Part shown: in pieces, positions 1-7,913 of the stretch
Position numbering within the stretch: the stretch's first letter is position 1
Layout: every line of letters starts with the position of its first letter
NCBI RefSeq assembly: GCF_014635285.1
Contig: NZ_BMCR01000002.1
Location: forward strand, 620,001 to 684,000
Direction of reading: 5' to 3'
DNA: 64,000 bases
Source of the DNA: Stappia taiwanensis
GTDB lineage: Bacteria; Pseudomonadota; Alphaproteobacteria; Rhizobiales; Stappiaceae
Position numbers and translations under genes: made by a program
Notes under the pieces: generated by a model
Told to the model about the DNA's origin: nothing
Databases searched by the model: none
What the model saw: the letters and a program-made list of their open reading frames with translations, nothing else

Positions 1-367
1 TGCCACCGGTCATCGAGTTTGGACCAGTGGGAGATCAGGAGGCACGCAAGACGAGGCGCGAGGGGGATCCTCGTCGCTGTCCTCGTCGTCGCTGCTGTCC
101 GATCCGCGTCGTCATGCCCGTTGCCGTCCAAAAACCGGTATCAGCCGATACCGGAAGATCTTCTCGGGGGCCGCTCAGGCATCCACCATCGGTCAATGCA
201 TCGGGCCCGTTTGCGACGCTGCCGATAGCATGGAGGGGAAAGAGCGTAAAGCGACTTGTTGCACCCCGCATCGTTCACCTGACGTAAACGCACCATTCAG
301 ACCGTTGACGCCAGAGCCGGGGAACGCCATCTGCCGTCCGAGCAAGCAAACAAGAGGATGCAAGGCG
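1..367. other. Upstream non-coding region with a hairpin
   Basis: No convincing gene is visible before the ATG at 368. Short frames on both strands lack recognisable domains. The one clear structure is an inverted repeat at 135-154, CCGGTATC and GATACCGG around a four-base AGCC loop. It has no T-run on either side, so it is not a convincing terminator; it could be an operator or part of the leader of the gene at 368. Confidence 0.5.
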
Positions 368-1348
368 ATGGGACGGCTGGTGAACGGGGTCTGGAGCACG
401 GAATGGTATGACACGGCGTCGACCGGCGGACGGTTCGTGCGCCAAGATGCCAGCTTTCGCAACTGGATCACCGCCGACGGTGCGCCCGGACCTTCGGGAA
501 CCGGCGGGTTTCGCGCCGAGGCCGGGCGCTACCACCTGATCGTGGCGATGGCCTGCCCCTGGGCGCACCGGACGCTGATCGTTCGCGCGCTCAAAGGCTT
601 GCAAGACATCGTCACCGTGTCGCGGGTGGAGCCCCTGATGCTGGACGATGGCTGGACCTTCGCCGACCCGGAGCCGGAAACCGGCGCCCTGACCGCCTGG
701 CAGGTCTACGTCAAGGCCGATCCGCAGTTCACCGGCCGGGCGACCGTACCGATCCTGTGGGACCGGAAGCAGCGCACCATCGTGTCCAACGAATCGGCGG
801 AGATCATCCGCATGTTCAACAGCGCCTTCAACGGGCTCGCCGGGGTCAACGCATCGCTCGACCTTTATCCTGAAGAGCTGCGCGGCGAGATCGACGCGCT
901 CAACGCCCACATCTACGATCGCGTGAACAACGGGGTCTACAAGGCCGGCTTCGCCACCACCCAGGCAGCCTATGACGAGGCGGTCACCGCGCTCTTTTCC
1001 GCCCTGGACGATCTGGACCAGCGGCTCGCCACCCGCCGCTATCTGACCGGCACGCGGATCACCGAGGCCGACTGGCGCCTGTTCACCACCCTGTTGCGCT
1101 TCGACCCGGTCTATGTCGGCCATTTCAAGTGCAACATCCGCCGCATCGCCGACTATCCGAACCTCTCCGGCTATCTGCGCGAGCTGTACCAGATCCCCGG
1201 CATCGCCGAGACCTTCGACCTGGCCGCCACCAAGCTGCACTACTACGGCTCGCACGCGACCATCAATCCGACCGGCATCGTTCCGGCCGGACCGGAGATG
1301 GATCTTGCCGCACCGCATGGGCGGGACCGGCTGCTGGCAGCGGTCTGA
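368..1348 (+). CDS. Glutathionyl-hydroquinone reductase (GST family, YqjG/PcpF-like)
   Basis: This 326-residue protein belongs to the Xi-class/omega-like glutathione S-transferases that reduce glutathionyl-hydroquinones in the cytoplasm with glutathione. The family signature CPWAHR is present, with the catalytic cysteine at about residue 63, followed by a thioredoxin-like domain and an all-helical C-terminal domain ending in YYGSHATINPTGIVP, which is typical of the family. Length matches the usual 310-330 residues. The reading frame stays open upstream to 230, but the ATG at 368 follows an AGAGG-type ribosome site and begins the conserved MGRLVNGVW segment, so it is the preferred start. The gene stands alone and converges on the Nudix gene 15 bp downstream. 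Confidence 0.9.
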   Translation: MGRLVNGVWSTEWYDTASTGGRFVRQDASFRNWITADGAPGPSGTGGFRAEAGRYHLIVAMACPWAHRTLIVRALKGLQDIVTVSRVEPLMLDDGWTFADPEPETGALTAWQVYVKADPQFTGRATVPILWDRKQRTIVSNESAEIIRMFNSAFNGLAGVNASLDLYPEELRGEIDALNAHIYDRVNNGVYKAGFATTQAAYDEAVTALFSALDDLDQRLATRRYLTGTRITEADWRLFTTLLRFDPVYVGHFKCNIRRIADYPNLSGYLRELYQIPGIAETFDLAATKLHYYGSHATINPTGIVPAGPEMDLAAPHGRDRLLAAV

Positions 1349-1363
1349 CGCCTACGCCCACGC

Positions 1364-1873
1364 TCACCACACCTCGGACACCGGCACCGTGCCGGCGAGT
1401 TCCGCCAGCCGGCGGCGGGTGGCCGGGGTCGTGCCGTCGGGCAGATCACAGAGCGGAAAGAACCCCGCCTCGCGGATTTCCGCATTGGGCGCCAGCGCCC
1501 CTTCCGGCACGGTGAAGCGCGACACCCGGTAAAGCGCCACATGGTCGCGCGGGTGGCCTTGCGCATTGTGATAGATCGCGAACAACACCGGCGCGGCCTC
1601 GCACAAAACGCCGGTTTCCTCCGCCAGCTCCCGGCAGGCGGCGGCCGCCAGCGTTTCGCCCGGATCGACCCCGCCGCCCGGCAGGTACCAGCCGGGAAGG
1701 TAGCTGTGCCGCACCAGAAGCACCGAACCGCTGCCGTCGCCATCGCCGCCGCCTGCATCGATGACGGCGACCCGGGCGCCAAGCGTCATCGCCCGGCGCC
1801 ATCTGGCCCCGCTGAGAACAACCGAACGCACCAGCCGCGTAACCAGCGATGGAGACCTGCTCATCCTGTCCAT
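1364..1873 (-). CDS. Nudix hydrolase
   Basis: The 169-residue product contains a complete Nudix box at about residues 67-89: G-x5-E-x7-REL-x-EE-x-G-V. This is the Mg-binding catalytic helix that hydrolyses nucleoside diphosphates linked to another moiety. The N-terminal 30 residues are basic and are followed by a beta strand carrying LLVRHSYLPGWYLPGGG, as in MutT/ADP-ribose-pyrophosphatase relatives; the precise substrate cannot be read from sequence. The frame is open up to 2107, but the ATG at 1873 has an AGGGGA ribosome site immediately upstream, so the shorter start is chosen. It converges on the GST gene. Confidence 0.88.
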   Translation of the reverse strand: MDRMSRSPSLVTRLVRSVVLSGARWRRAMTLGARVAVIDAGGGDGDGSGSVLLVRHSYLPGWYLPGGGVDPGETLAAAACRELAEETGVLCEAAPVLFAIYHNAQGHPRDHVALYRVSRFTVPEGALAPNAEIREAGFFPLCDLPDGTTPATRRRLAELAGTVPVSEVW

Positions 1874-2029
1874 TCCCCTGTTATCCCTGGCCTGCCCCGA
1901 AAGGGCGAGCCGAAAGAAGAGCTTACCTCCATCATGCGTGCCTTGCATGGGAGGCCTGCGGTCTTCGCGCTTGTTTACCGCTACGTCAATGCGCATCTTT
2001 CGGGTGCAGCCGACAAGGTGAGGACGCGC

Positions 2030-2043
2030 GATACGCGCGTATC
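2030..2043. promoter_or_regulatory. 14-bp perfect palindrome
   Basis: GATACGC/GCGTATC forms a perfect 14-bp palindrome about 35 bp before the start of the small gene at 2079 and about 155 bp before the divergent Nudix gene. Its position suggests an operator or a site overlapping a promoter. No binding protein can be named. Confidence 0.35.
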
Positions 2044-2078
2044 CCAATTCGGTGTTGCGGCACCCAAAGGAGATAGAG

Positions 2079-2192
2079 ATGCTGTCCGCGTTCTTCGCAA
2101 AGCGCAATCGCCGTCGCTTTCACTGGCGGCCGGCTGTCGATCTGACCAACCCCCGCATTGCGGCGGCTCTGACGACCTTCAGCAGCAACTGA
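2079..2192 (+). CDS. Small basic hypothetical protein (37 aa)
   Basis: A 37-codon frame starts at 2079 and stops at 2190-2192. It is preceded by a strong AAAGGAG ribosome site eight bases before the ATG, which is better than that of most genes here. The product begins MLSAFFAKRNRRRFHW, so it has a short hydrophobic start followed by a strongly basic patch and then a mixed helix. It is followed at 2310-2343 by a good intrinsic terminator, so a short independent transcript is plausible. I do not recognise the family. Evidence for translation is the ribosome site, the context and compact size only. Confidence 0.5.
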   Translation: MLSAFFAKRNRRRFHWRPAVDLTNPRIAAALTTFSSN

Positions 2193-2309
2193 CGCTTCTG
2201 CCTGTGGATGAGGTCGCGCGAGCTGCGCGACCCGGTCCGGGGCAATTTGGCCGCCAGCCCCCAGTTTCCGCGCCTTTGCCGCGAAGGGGAGGCGAAACGG
2301 TCTGGCTCG

Positions 2310-2343
2310 AAAGCGCCCGAACGGCTCGTTCGCGGCGCTTTTT
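2310..2343 (+). terminator. Intrinsic terminator after the small gene
   Basis: AAAGCGCCCGAACG pairs with CGTTCGCGGCGCTTT across a three-base loop, with one bulged base, and runs into five Ts. This is a standard plus-strand intrinsic terminator 118 bp after the small gene and just before the phosphoesterase. A second perfect stem, GGTCGCGC/GCGCGACC at 2212-2232, lies between but has no T-run. Confidence 0.75.
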
Positions 2344-2380
2344 GCTTGACCGGCCGCCCCGTTCTTCCTGATGTGGGCCG

Positions 2381-3286
2381 ATGTTTCTCCTTGCCCATCT
2401 TTCCGACCCGCATCTGGGTCCCCTGCCCGAAACCCGCCTTCGCGAACTCATGTCGAAGCGGGTGCTGGGCTATGTCAACTGGCACCGCAACCGCGCCCGC
2501 AGCATGACCGCCACCTGGCTTGACGGTCTCATCAAAGACATGCAGGCGCAGCCGCTCGATCACATCGCTCTGACCGGCGATCTGGTGAACATCGCCCTCG
2601 ATCTGGAGATCTCGGCGGCGCGGCGCTGGCTGGAAACGCTGGCGCCGGCGAGCGAGATGTCGCTCGTGCCCGGCAATCACGATGCCTATGTTCCCGGCGC
2701 CCTGCGCCGGGCGGTTCACGCCTGGGCGCCCTACATGACCGGCGACCGCGAAACCGCCCCCGCTTTTCCCTATGTGCGCCGGCGCGGCCCGGTGGCGCTG
2801 GTTGGCGTCTCCAGCGCCCGTGCCAGCGGCCCCTGGCTGGCAACCGGCCGGGTCGGCGCCCGGCAGGCGCGGGACCTGCGTGACCTTCTGGAAACGTTGA
2901 AGGACGAAGGTCTGTTCCGCATCGTCATGCTGCATCATCCGCCGCAGCAACGCGCCACCGCCTGGAACAAGCGGCTGACCGATGCCTCGCGCATTCGCGC
3001 CGCCGTCAAACGCGCCGGCTGCGAGTTGATCCTGCACGGCCACACTCATCTGGCGACCCGCACCGCCATCGACGGACCGGACGGACCGGTGCCGGTGATC
3101 TGCGTGCCCTCGGCCTCCAACGCACCGGGGCACAAACGCCCGCCCGCGCGCTACAATCTGTTTCGGATTTCCGGAAAAGCGGGCGCCTGGCGCTGCGACA
3201 TGGAAGAGCGCGGCTATGACACCAGAGAGGCGGAAATGCCCGCCGAGGTGCGCATGCTGGCCCGGCATCGGCTCGTCATTCCCTGA
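2381..3286 (+). CDS. Calcineurin-like metallophosphoesterase
   Basis: The 301-residue cytoplasmic protein shows the full metal-site pattern of the calcineurin-like fold: D-x-H at residues 9-11 (SDPHLG), GDLVN at 66-70, GNHDA at 98-102, HHPP at 185-188 and GHTH at 220-223. These bind the dinuclear metal centre. Closest in organisation are CpdA/Icc-type 3',5'-cyclic-nucleotide phosphodiesterases, but substrate is not fixed by motifs. ATG at 2381 begins directly with the first beta strand, MFLLAHLSD. It lies downstream of the terminator at 2310-2343 and converges with the membrane-anchored gene 3327-3932. Confidence 0.9.
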   Translation: MFLLAHLSDPHLGPLPETRLRELMSKRVLGYVNWHRNRARSMTATWLDGLIKDMQAQPLDHIALTGDLVNIALDLEISAARRWLETLAPASEMSLVPGNHDAYVPGALRRAVHAWAPYMTGDRETAPAFPYVRRRGPVALVGVSSARASGPWLATGRVGARQARDLRDLLETLKDEGLFRIVMLHHPPQQRATAWNKRLTDASRIRAAVKRAGCELILHGHTHLATRTAIDGPDGPVPVICVPSASNAPGHKRPPARYNLFRISGKAGAWRCDMEERGYDTREAEMPAEVRMLARHRLVIP

Positions 3287-3326
3287 CGGGTCCCGTTCTG
3301 GGGCGGCCAGCGTGCGGTCAGGCAGA

Positions 3327-3932
3327 TCAGTTGATCGGATTGGCGAACCAGGCAAAGCCGATCAGGCCGATGACACCGACCATCAGACCGATGGCGAAGG
3401 CGGCAAACGGCCCCCACAGCCCATGCACATTTGGCACCGGCGGCGTGGTGCTAACGTTGGTGTTTACCGCCGGCTCGTTGCGCGCCGGCTCGCGCAGGCG
3501 CTTGGACAGCCAGTCGCCTTCCACCGCGCGCTCGCGCTCCAGCACCCGTTCGGCGATATATTCGGTGATGCAATCGGCCATGTCGTCGAGTTCGGGCGTT
3601 TCCAGAATGACGGTGCGGCCAAGCCGGGTGTCCTTCACGAATCGGTAAACCCGCTTGTCCCGTCCCATGGTGACATGGCTGGTGATGTCGATCCAAAGGC
3701 GCGGCAGGTTGCCCGGCACGATCTGGAAGGAAAACTGATCGTCATCCTCCGGCACTTCCTTGAAAACGTCCTGCAGTTCATCGGCCAGCATCTCCAACCG
3801 GGCGCGCTCCGATTCCTGCAATTCGACAACGACATCAGTGCGTTCGACTTCGGAGAACTTGACCTTGCGGATGGCATCCCGGAGACTGCGCACCTTGGCG
3901 TGGGGCACAACATTGTCGCGCGTTCTGGTCAT
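3327..3932 (-). CDS. Conserved hypothetical protein with a C-terminal membrane anchor
   Basis: The 201-residue product has a charged soluble N-terminal portion of about 150 residues and a single hydrophobic helix near residues 170-195, just before the C-terminus. That suggests a tail-anchored or inner-membrane protein whose main domain is cytoplasmic. I do not recognise a catalytic motif. The start at 3932 (MTRTRDNVVPH) is chosen over the longer frame to 4073 because an AGGA ribosome site precedes it and because the extra N-terminal segment has poor coding character. It converges with the phosphoesterase and is divergent from the YbaK gene. Confidence 0.7.
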   Translation of the reverse strand: MTRTRDNVVPHAKVRSLRDAIRKVKFSEVERTDVVVELQESERARLEMLADELQDVFKEVPEDDDQFSFQIVPGNLPRLWIDITSHVTMGRDKRVYRFVKDTRLGRTVILETPELDDMADCITEYIAERVLERERAVEGDWLSKRLREPARNEPAVNTNVSTTPPVPNVHGLWGPFAAFAIGLMVGVIGLIGFAWFANPIN

Positions 3933-4110
3933 GCGTTTTCCTGTCCTCAACCGGCAGTCTCGGCGGCCGGGGTGATTCCAGCCGGTAAATGAACCCTTAA
4001 CGGAAGTGATTACCACAAAAGTCGGGACCACGGCAGCGGCCGGCCAAAGCCCCTCGCAGTCGTCCACGACCAAAGGTCAAATCATGGTTAACAAGGATTA
4101 AGACATTCCG

Positions 4111-4593
4111 ATGGCAAGCCTCTCCAGTCTTGACCGGGTCGCACAGGCGGCCAGCACCGCCAACCTGCCGATTTCCATTCTTCAGATGCCGGAGTCGACC
4201 CGCACCGCCCAGGATGCGGCAAACGCCTGCGGCTGCACCGTCGCCGAAATCGTCAAGTCGCTGGTGTTCGTCGGCGCCGACAGCGACGCGGTGATCCTGC
4301 TTCTGGTTTCCGGCGACAACCGGGTCGATGAGACGGCGGTGGCCGGCCGTATCGGCGAGGCGCTCGCCCGTCCGAACGGCCGCGCCGTGCGCGAGCGCAC
4401 TGGCTATGCCATCGGCGGCGTTCCCCCGCTCGGCCATGCGTCCGATGTCGCCATCTACATCGACGAGGATCTGTTGGGCTTCGACACGGTCTGGGCCGCC
4501 GCCGGCACGCCGAACAGCGTCTTTTCCGTGGCGCCGCAGGCCCTGAAGGAGGCAACCGGCGCCCGCGTTCTGAAGATGACCGGCGACGCCTGA
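4111..4593 (+). CDS. YbaK/EbsC-type aminoacyl-tRNA editing protein
   Basis: This 160-residue single-domain protein matches the YbaK/ProX family, which hydrolyses mischarged Cys- or Ala-tRNA(Pro) in trans. Visible signatures are the conserved lysine in EIVKSLVF (about residue 49), GGVPPLGH at 102-109 and AAAGTPNSVFS near the C-terminal end. Size equals the stand-alone family members. The ATG at 4111 opens the conserved domain directly. Which mischarged tRNA is edited cannot be decided here. The gene has its own 178-bp upstream region shared with the divergent gene 3327-3932. Confidence 0.9.
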   Translation: MASLSSLDRVAQAASTANLPISILQMPESTRTAQDAANACGCTVAEIVKSLVFVGADSDAVILLLVSGDNRVDETAVAGRIGEALARPNGRAVRERTGYAIGGVPPLGHASDVAIYIDEDLLGFDTVWAAAGTPNSVFSVAPQALKEATGARVLKMTGDA

Positions 4594-4608
4594 GCGCCAG
4601 CGCCAGAC

Positions 4609-5220
4609 CTACCCGCCGATCAGCGGCACATGCGGGGCGACATCGTTCGGCAACAGGCCGGAGAGGCGCGGATCGTCGGCGATCTCGATCGCCCGCTTGT
4701 AGGCGGTGAACCCGCTGGAGCGATAGAAGCCGACGGCCTTCTGGCTGTCGGCTGTGCAGGTGTGCACCCAGAACCGGCGGGTTTCGGGGCGGGACCACAC
4801 CAGCTCCAGCGCCTGGTTCATCAGCCAGCGACCAGCGCCGCCCCCGAGCAGTTCCGGCACCAGCCCGAAATACGAAAGCTCCACGTCCGCCGGGTCGGCA
4901 AAATCGAGCTCCAGCAGACCGACCGGCTCACCCTCGCGGATCACCTGATAGATCTCGTTCCCGGGCTTGCGCAGGATTGCCGCCAGACCCTCGTCACTTG
5001 CCTCAAGCCGCCCGAACCAGAGCCACTCCGCGCCGATCCGGCGAAACAGAGCCCGATAGGCGTGCGGCGCGGGATCGGTGACCCGCTGCAGGCTCAGGTC
5101 CGGCCGCTCCACGGCGCGCGGCGCCGGCCGTTCATGCATTTCCAGATAGGTGACGATGCTGGCGATCTTGCCTGCGGGCAGGTCGGTGTAGCCGGAAAGA
5201 CTGACGGACAGCGTGGACAT
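4609..5220 (-). CDS. GNAT family N-acetyltransferase
   Basis: The 203-residue protein carries a C-terminal GNAT fold, with the acetyl-CoA motif A in PELLGGGAGRWL near residues 122-133 and a typical final strand, AVGFYRSSGF. The first 50 residues are a poorly conserved extension. The acceptor substrate is unknown. The start MSTLSVSLSG at 5220 is preferred over the upstream Met at 5253 because of a CAGGG ribosome site and family length. It converges with the YbaK gene. Confidence 0.85.
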   Translation of the reverse strand: MSTLSVSLSGYTDLPAGKIASIVTYLEMHERPAPRAVERPDLSLQRVTDPAPHAYRALFRRIGAEWLWFGRLEASDEGLAAILRKPGNEIYQVIREGEPVGLLELDFADPADVELSYFGLVPELLGGGAGRWLMNQALELVWSRPETRRFWVHTCTADSQKAVGFYRSSGFTAYKRAIEIADDPRLSGLLPNDVAPHVPLIGG

Positions 5221-5316
5221 GACAAGACCCTGAAAGGCTGGACTGAAGATCATGGGTGGGCCGCTTCAGGTACGCCGCCCCGCCGCGCCGATCAAGTCCC
5301 AGCCCCGCCCGACAGG

Positions 5317-5332
5317 TTAACGGGCTGTTAAC
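5317..5332 (+). promoter_or_regulatory. CtrA box (TTAA-N7-TTAAC)
   Basis: TTAACGGGCTGTTAAC matches the full alphaproteobacterial CtrA consensus TTAA-N7-TTAAC exactly. It lies 60 bp before the ATG of the small gene at 5392, in the right place to control its promoter. The presence of sciP, a CtrA antagonist, in the same window supports an active CtrA circuit; direct binding is inferred. Confidence 0.65.
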
Positions 5333-5391
5333 CCACTTCCCGCCACACTGGCGGCAGCCTCTATCTTCGCGCAGGACCCAGACCGCCCGCC

Positions 5392-5673
5392 ATGCCTCTC
5401 ATCGGCAAATCCTTCGGCAAATCCCAGCAGTTCTCGTTCTATGAGCGGAACAAGGCTTGGCGTGCCAAGCAGCGGGAGCATTCGGAGAGATTCCTGAGCC
5501 AGCAGGCAGCCGCCGCCAATGTCTTCGGCGTCGGTCTCAACGCCACCCAGAGCGCGACCCAGCTCCTGTTCCAGCAGGTGGCGCAGCGGGTGCAGAACGA
5601 GGCCCAGGCCAAGATCGACGAAAAGAACGGCGCCATCGACAAGGCCATCGAGTCCCTCGACGTCACGGTCTGA
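5392..5673 (+). CDS. Small conserved hypothetical protein beside flhA
   Basis: The 93-residue product begins MPLIGKSFGKSQQFSFYE and is largely helical and rich in Gln, Ala, Asn and Lys, with a likely coiled-coil segment across residues 20-85. It has no signal peptide, membrane helix or cysteine. A perfect CtrA box lies 60 bp upstream and the gene faces the 3' end of flhA, so a motility or cell-cycle-linked role is plausible but not shown. I do not recognise the family. Codon use matches neighbouring genes and the gene ends before the converging flhA stop. Confidence 0.7.
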   Translation: MPLIGKSFGKSQQFSFYERNKAWRAKQREHSERFLSQQAAAANVFGVGLNATQSATQLLFQQVAQRVQNEAQAKIDEKNGAIDKAIESLDVTV

Positions 5674-5709
5674 CGGCGACGCGCCATCCATACCTCGCAC
5701 ATCTCCTGG

Positions 5710-7878
5710 TCAGACCGAGCCCACCGTCTTCAGCCTTGCCCGCGCATGCACCTCGTTCTGGCTCATCACCGTGGTATGGGCGCGGAACCGCTCGACGATC
5801 GAGCGCACGAACGGCCGGGTCTGCGGCGAGGTCAGAAGCACCGGCACCTCGCCCGCCTGGGCCGCCTGCTCGAACGCCTCGCGCACCAGTCGGACGAATT
5901 CCTGCAGCTTTGACGGCGCCATGGCGAGCGAGCGCTCGTCTCCCTCGCCGACGATGGCCTCCAGGAACGCCTGCTCCCATTGCGGCGACAGGGCGATCAG
6001 CGGCAGGTAGCCGCCGGGCGCTTGGTTGGCGGCGCTGATCTGCCGGGCAAGGCGCGAGCGCACATGCTCGGCGATCGTCGCCGGATTGCGGGTGAAGCCG
6101 GTCGCCTCGGCGATGCCCTCCAGAATGGTGCCCAGATCGCGCACCGAAATCCGCTCGGCGAGCAGCGCCTGCAACACCCGCTGGATACCGGAGACGGTGA
6201 TCTGCGAGGGAACGATATCCTCCACCAGCTTGGCCTGTTCGCCGGTGATTTCCTGCAGGAGCTTCTGCACATCGGCGTAGGTGAGCAACTCGGAGACATT
6301 GCCCCGGATCGTCTCGGTGAGATGGGTGGCCAGCACCGTCGCCGGATCCACCACCGTGTAGCCACGCAGCGCCGCGTCTTCGCGATACTGCGCCTCCACC
6401 CAGGTGGCCGGCAGCCCGAAGGTCGGCTCCATGGTCTGCTGCCCCGGCAGCTTCACCTGGCCACCCTGCGGGTCCATCACCATGAAATGGTTCGGGAAGA
6501 GCTGGCCCTGACCGGCGGCCACCTCCTTGACCTTAATGACATAATCATTGGCGCCGAGCTGAATGTTGTCGAGGATCCGCACCGGCGGCATCACCACGCC
6601 GAGATCGGCCGCGAGCTGCCGCCGCAGGGCCTTGATCTGCTGGGTGAGCTGGTCGCCGTCGCCGCCCTGTCCGTTGATCAGCGGCAACAGGGCATAGCCC
6701 AGCTCGATGCGCAATTCGTCCATCTTCAGCGCATCGGTGATCGGCGGTTCGGCCGGCGGCGGCGGGGCGCTTGCCTCCACCTCCGCCTGCGCCACCTCTG
6801 CGGCCGCCACCTGCTGCGACCGGCTGGAGCGGAAGGCCAGATACCCGGCCAGTCCGGCAAGAGCCAGGAACGGCGCCATCGGGATGCCCGGCAGCATCGC
6901 CAGCGTCACCATGACGAAGGAGGACATGCCAAGCGCCTTGGGATAGCCGGAAAGCTGCTGGGCCAACGCCTTGTCCGCCGAGCCGGAAACCCCGGCCTTG
7001 GAGACCAGCAGGCCGGCGGCGGTGGAGACGATCAGCGCCGGGATCTGCGAGACGAGACCGTCGCCGATGGTCAGCAGCGTGTAGGTCGTTGCCGCCTGCG
7101 AAAACGACAGGTCCATCTGGGCGATGCCGATGATGATCCCGCCGACGATGTTGATGAAGGTGATCAAGAGCCCGGCGATGGCGTCGCCGCGCACGAATTT
7201 CGAAGCACCGTCCATGGCGCCGAAGAAGCTGCTTTCGTCTTCCAGCTCGCGCCGCCGCTGACGCGCGGTCGCCTCATCGATCAGCCCGGCGCTGAGGTCG
7301 GCATCCACCGCCATCTGCTTGCCCGGCATGGCATCAAGGGTGAAGCGCGCGGCCACCTCAGCGATACGGCCCGAACCCTTGGTGATCACCACGAAATTGA
7401 CGATCACCAGGATCGAGAAAACGATGATCCCGATGATGAAGTTGCCGCCCATGACGAAATGGCCAAAGGCCTGAATGACCTGGCCGGCCGCCCCGGTGCC
7501 CTCATGGCCATGGGCCAGGATCAGCCGGGTGGAGGCGAGGTTCAGCGCCAGCCGCAACATGGTGGCGATCAGCAGAACCGTGGGGAAGGACGAAAATTCC
7601 AGCGGCTTCTGGATGAACAGGCCGGTCATCAGGATCAACACGGAAAAGATGATCGAGATGGCCAGGAACAGGTCCAGCATCATCGCCGGCATCGGCAGGA
7701 TGAGCACGACCAGAATGATCATCACCCCGAGCGCCAGGGCGATCTCGCCGCGCTTGATGGTGTCCCACATGCCGGCGATGCTCGGCAAACCGGCCGGAAG
7801 CCGGACGCCGCCGGACCGCTCCGGTGCCGCCGTCGCCGGCACGCCGCCTCCTGCCTCGCCTGGCGTCAGATCACTCAT
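5710..7878 (-). CDS. flhA: Flagellar biosynthesis protein FlhA
   Basis: The 722-residue inner-membrane protein is the export-gate subunit of the flagellar type III secretion apparatus. The N-terminal half has about eight hydrophobic helices and the FHIPEP-family cytoplasmic loop (GSGRIAEVAARFTLDAMPGK area, then KFVRGDAIAG). The C-terminal half is the soluble FlhA-C domain that docks chaperone-substrate complexes. Length is normal for FlhA. It is the last gene of the fliF-fliG-fliH-fliN-flbD-flhA run, 35 bp after flbD, and converges with the CtrA-preceded small gene. Translation starts at the ATG at 7878. Confidence 0.97.
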   Translation of the reverse strand: MSDLTPGEAGGGVPATAAPERSGGVRLPAGLPSIAGMWDTIKRGEIALALGVMIILVVLILPMPAMMLDLFLAISIIFSVLILMTGLFIQKPLEFSSFPTVLLIATMLRLALNLASTRLILAHGHEGTGAAGQVIQAFGHFVMGGNFIIGIIVFSILVIVNFVVITKGSGRIAEVAARFTLDAMPGKQMAVDADLSAGLIDEATARQRRRELEDESSFFGAMDGASKFVRGDAIAGLLITFINIVGGIIIGIAQMDLSFSQAATTYTLLTIGDGLVSQIPALIVSTAAGLLVSKAGVSGSADKALAQQLSGYPKALGMSSFVMVTLAMLPGIPMAPFLALAGLAGYLAFRSSRSQQVAAAEVAQAEVEASAPPPPAEPPITDALKMDELRIELGYALLPLINGQGGDGDQLTQQIKALRRQLAADLGVVMPPVRILDNIQLGANDYVIKVKEVAAGQGQLFPNHFMVMDPQGGQVKLPGQQTMEPTFGLPATWVEAQYREDAALRGYTVVDPATVLATHLTETIRGNVSELLTYADVQKLLQEITGEQAKLVEDIVPSQITVSGIQRVLQALLAERISVRDLGTILEGIAEATGFTRNPATIAEHVRSRLARQISAANQAPGGYLPLIALSPQWEQAFLEAIVGEGDERSLAMAPSKLQEFVRLVREAFEQAAQAGEVPVLLTSPQTRPFVRSIVERFRAHTTVMSQNEVHARARLKTVGSV

Positions 7879-7913
7879 ACCCGGTTCTCACTTGAACGTC
7901 CCCACCGGCCCGC

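Noticed and set aside
2212-2232. GGTCGCGC/GCGCGACC stem as a terminator
   Set aside because: No T-run follows on either strand; the real terminator is at 2310-2343.
4085-4105. TTAACAAGGATTAA as a CtrA box before the YbaK gene
   Set aside because: The half-sites are separated by six bases, one short of the consensus N7.
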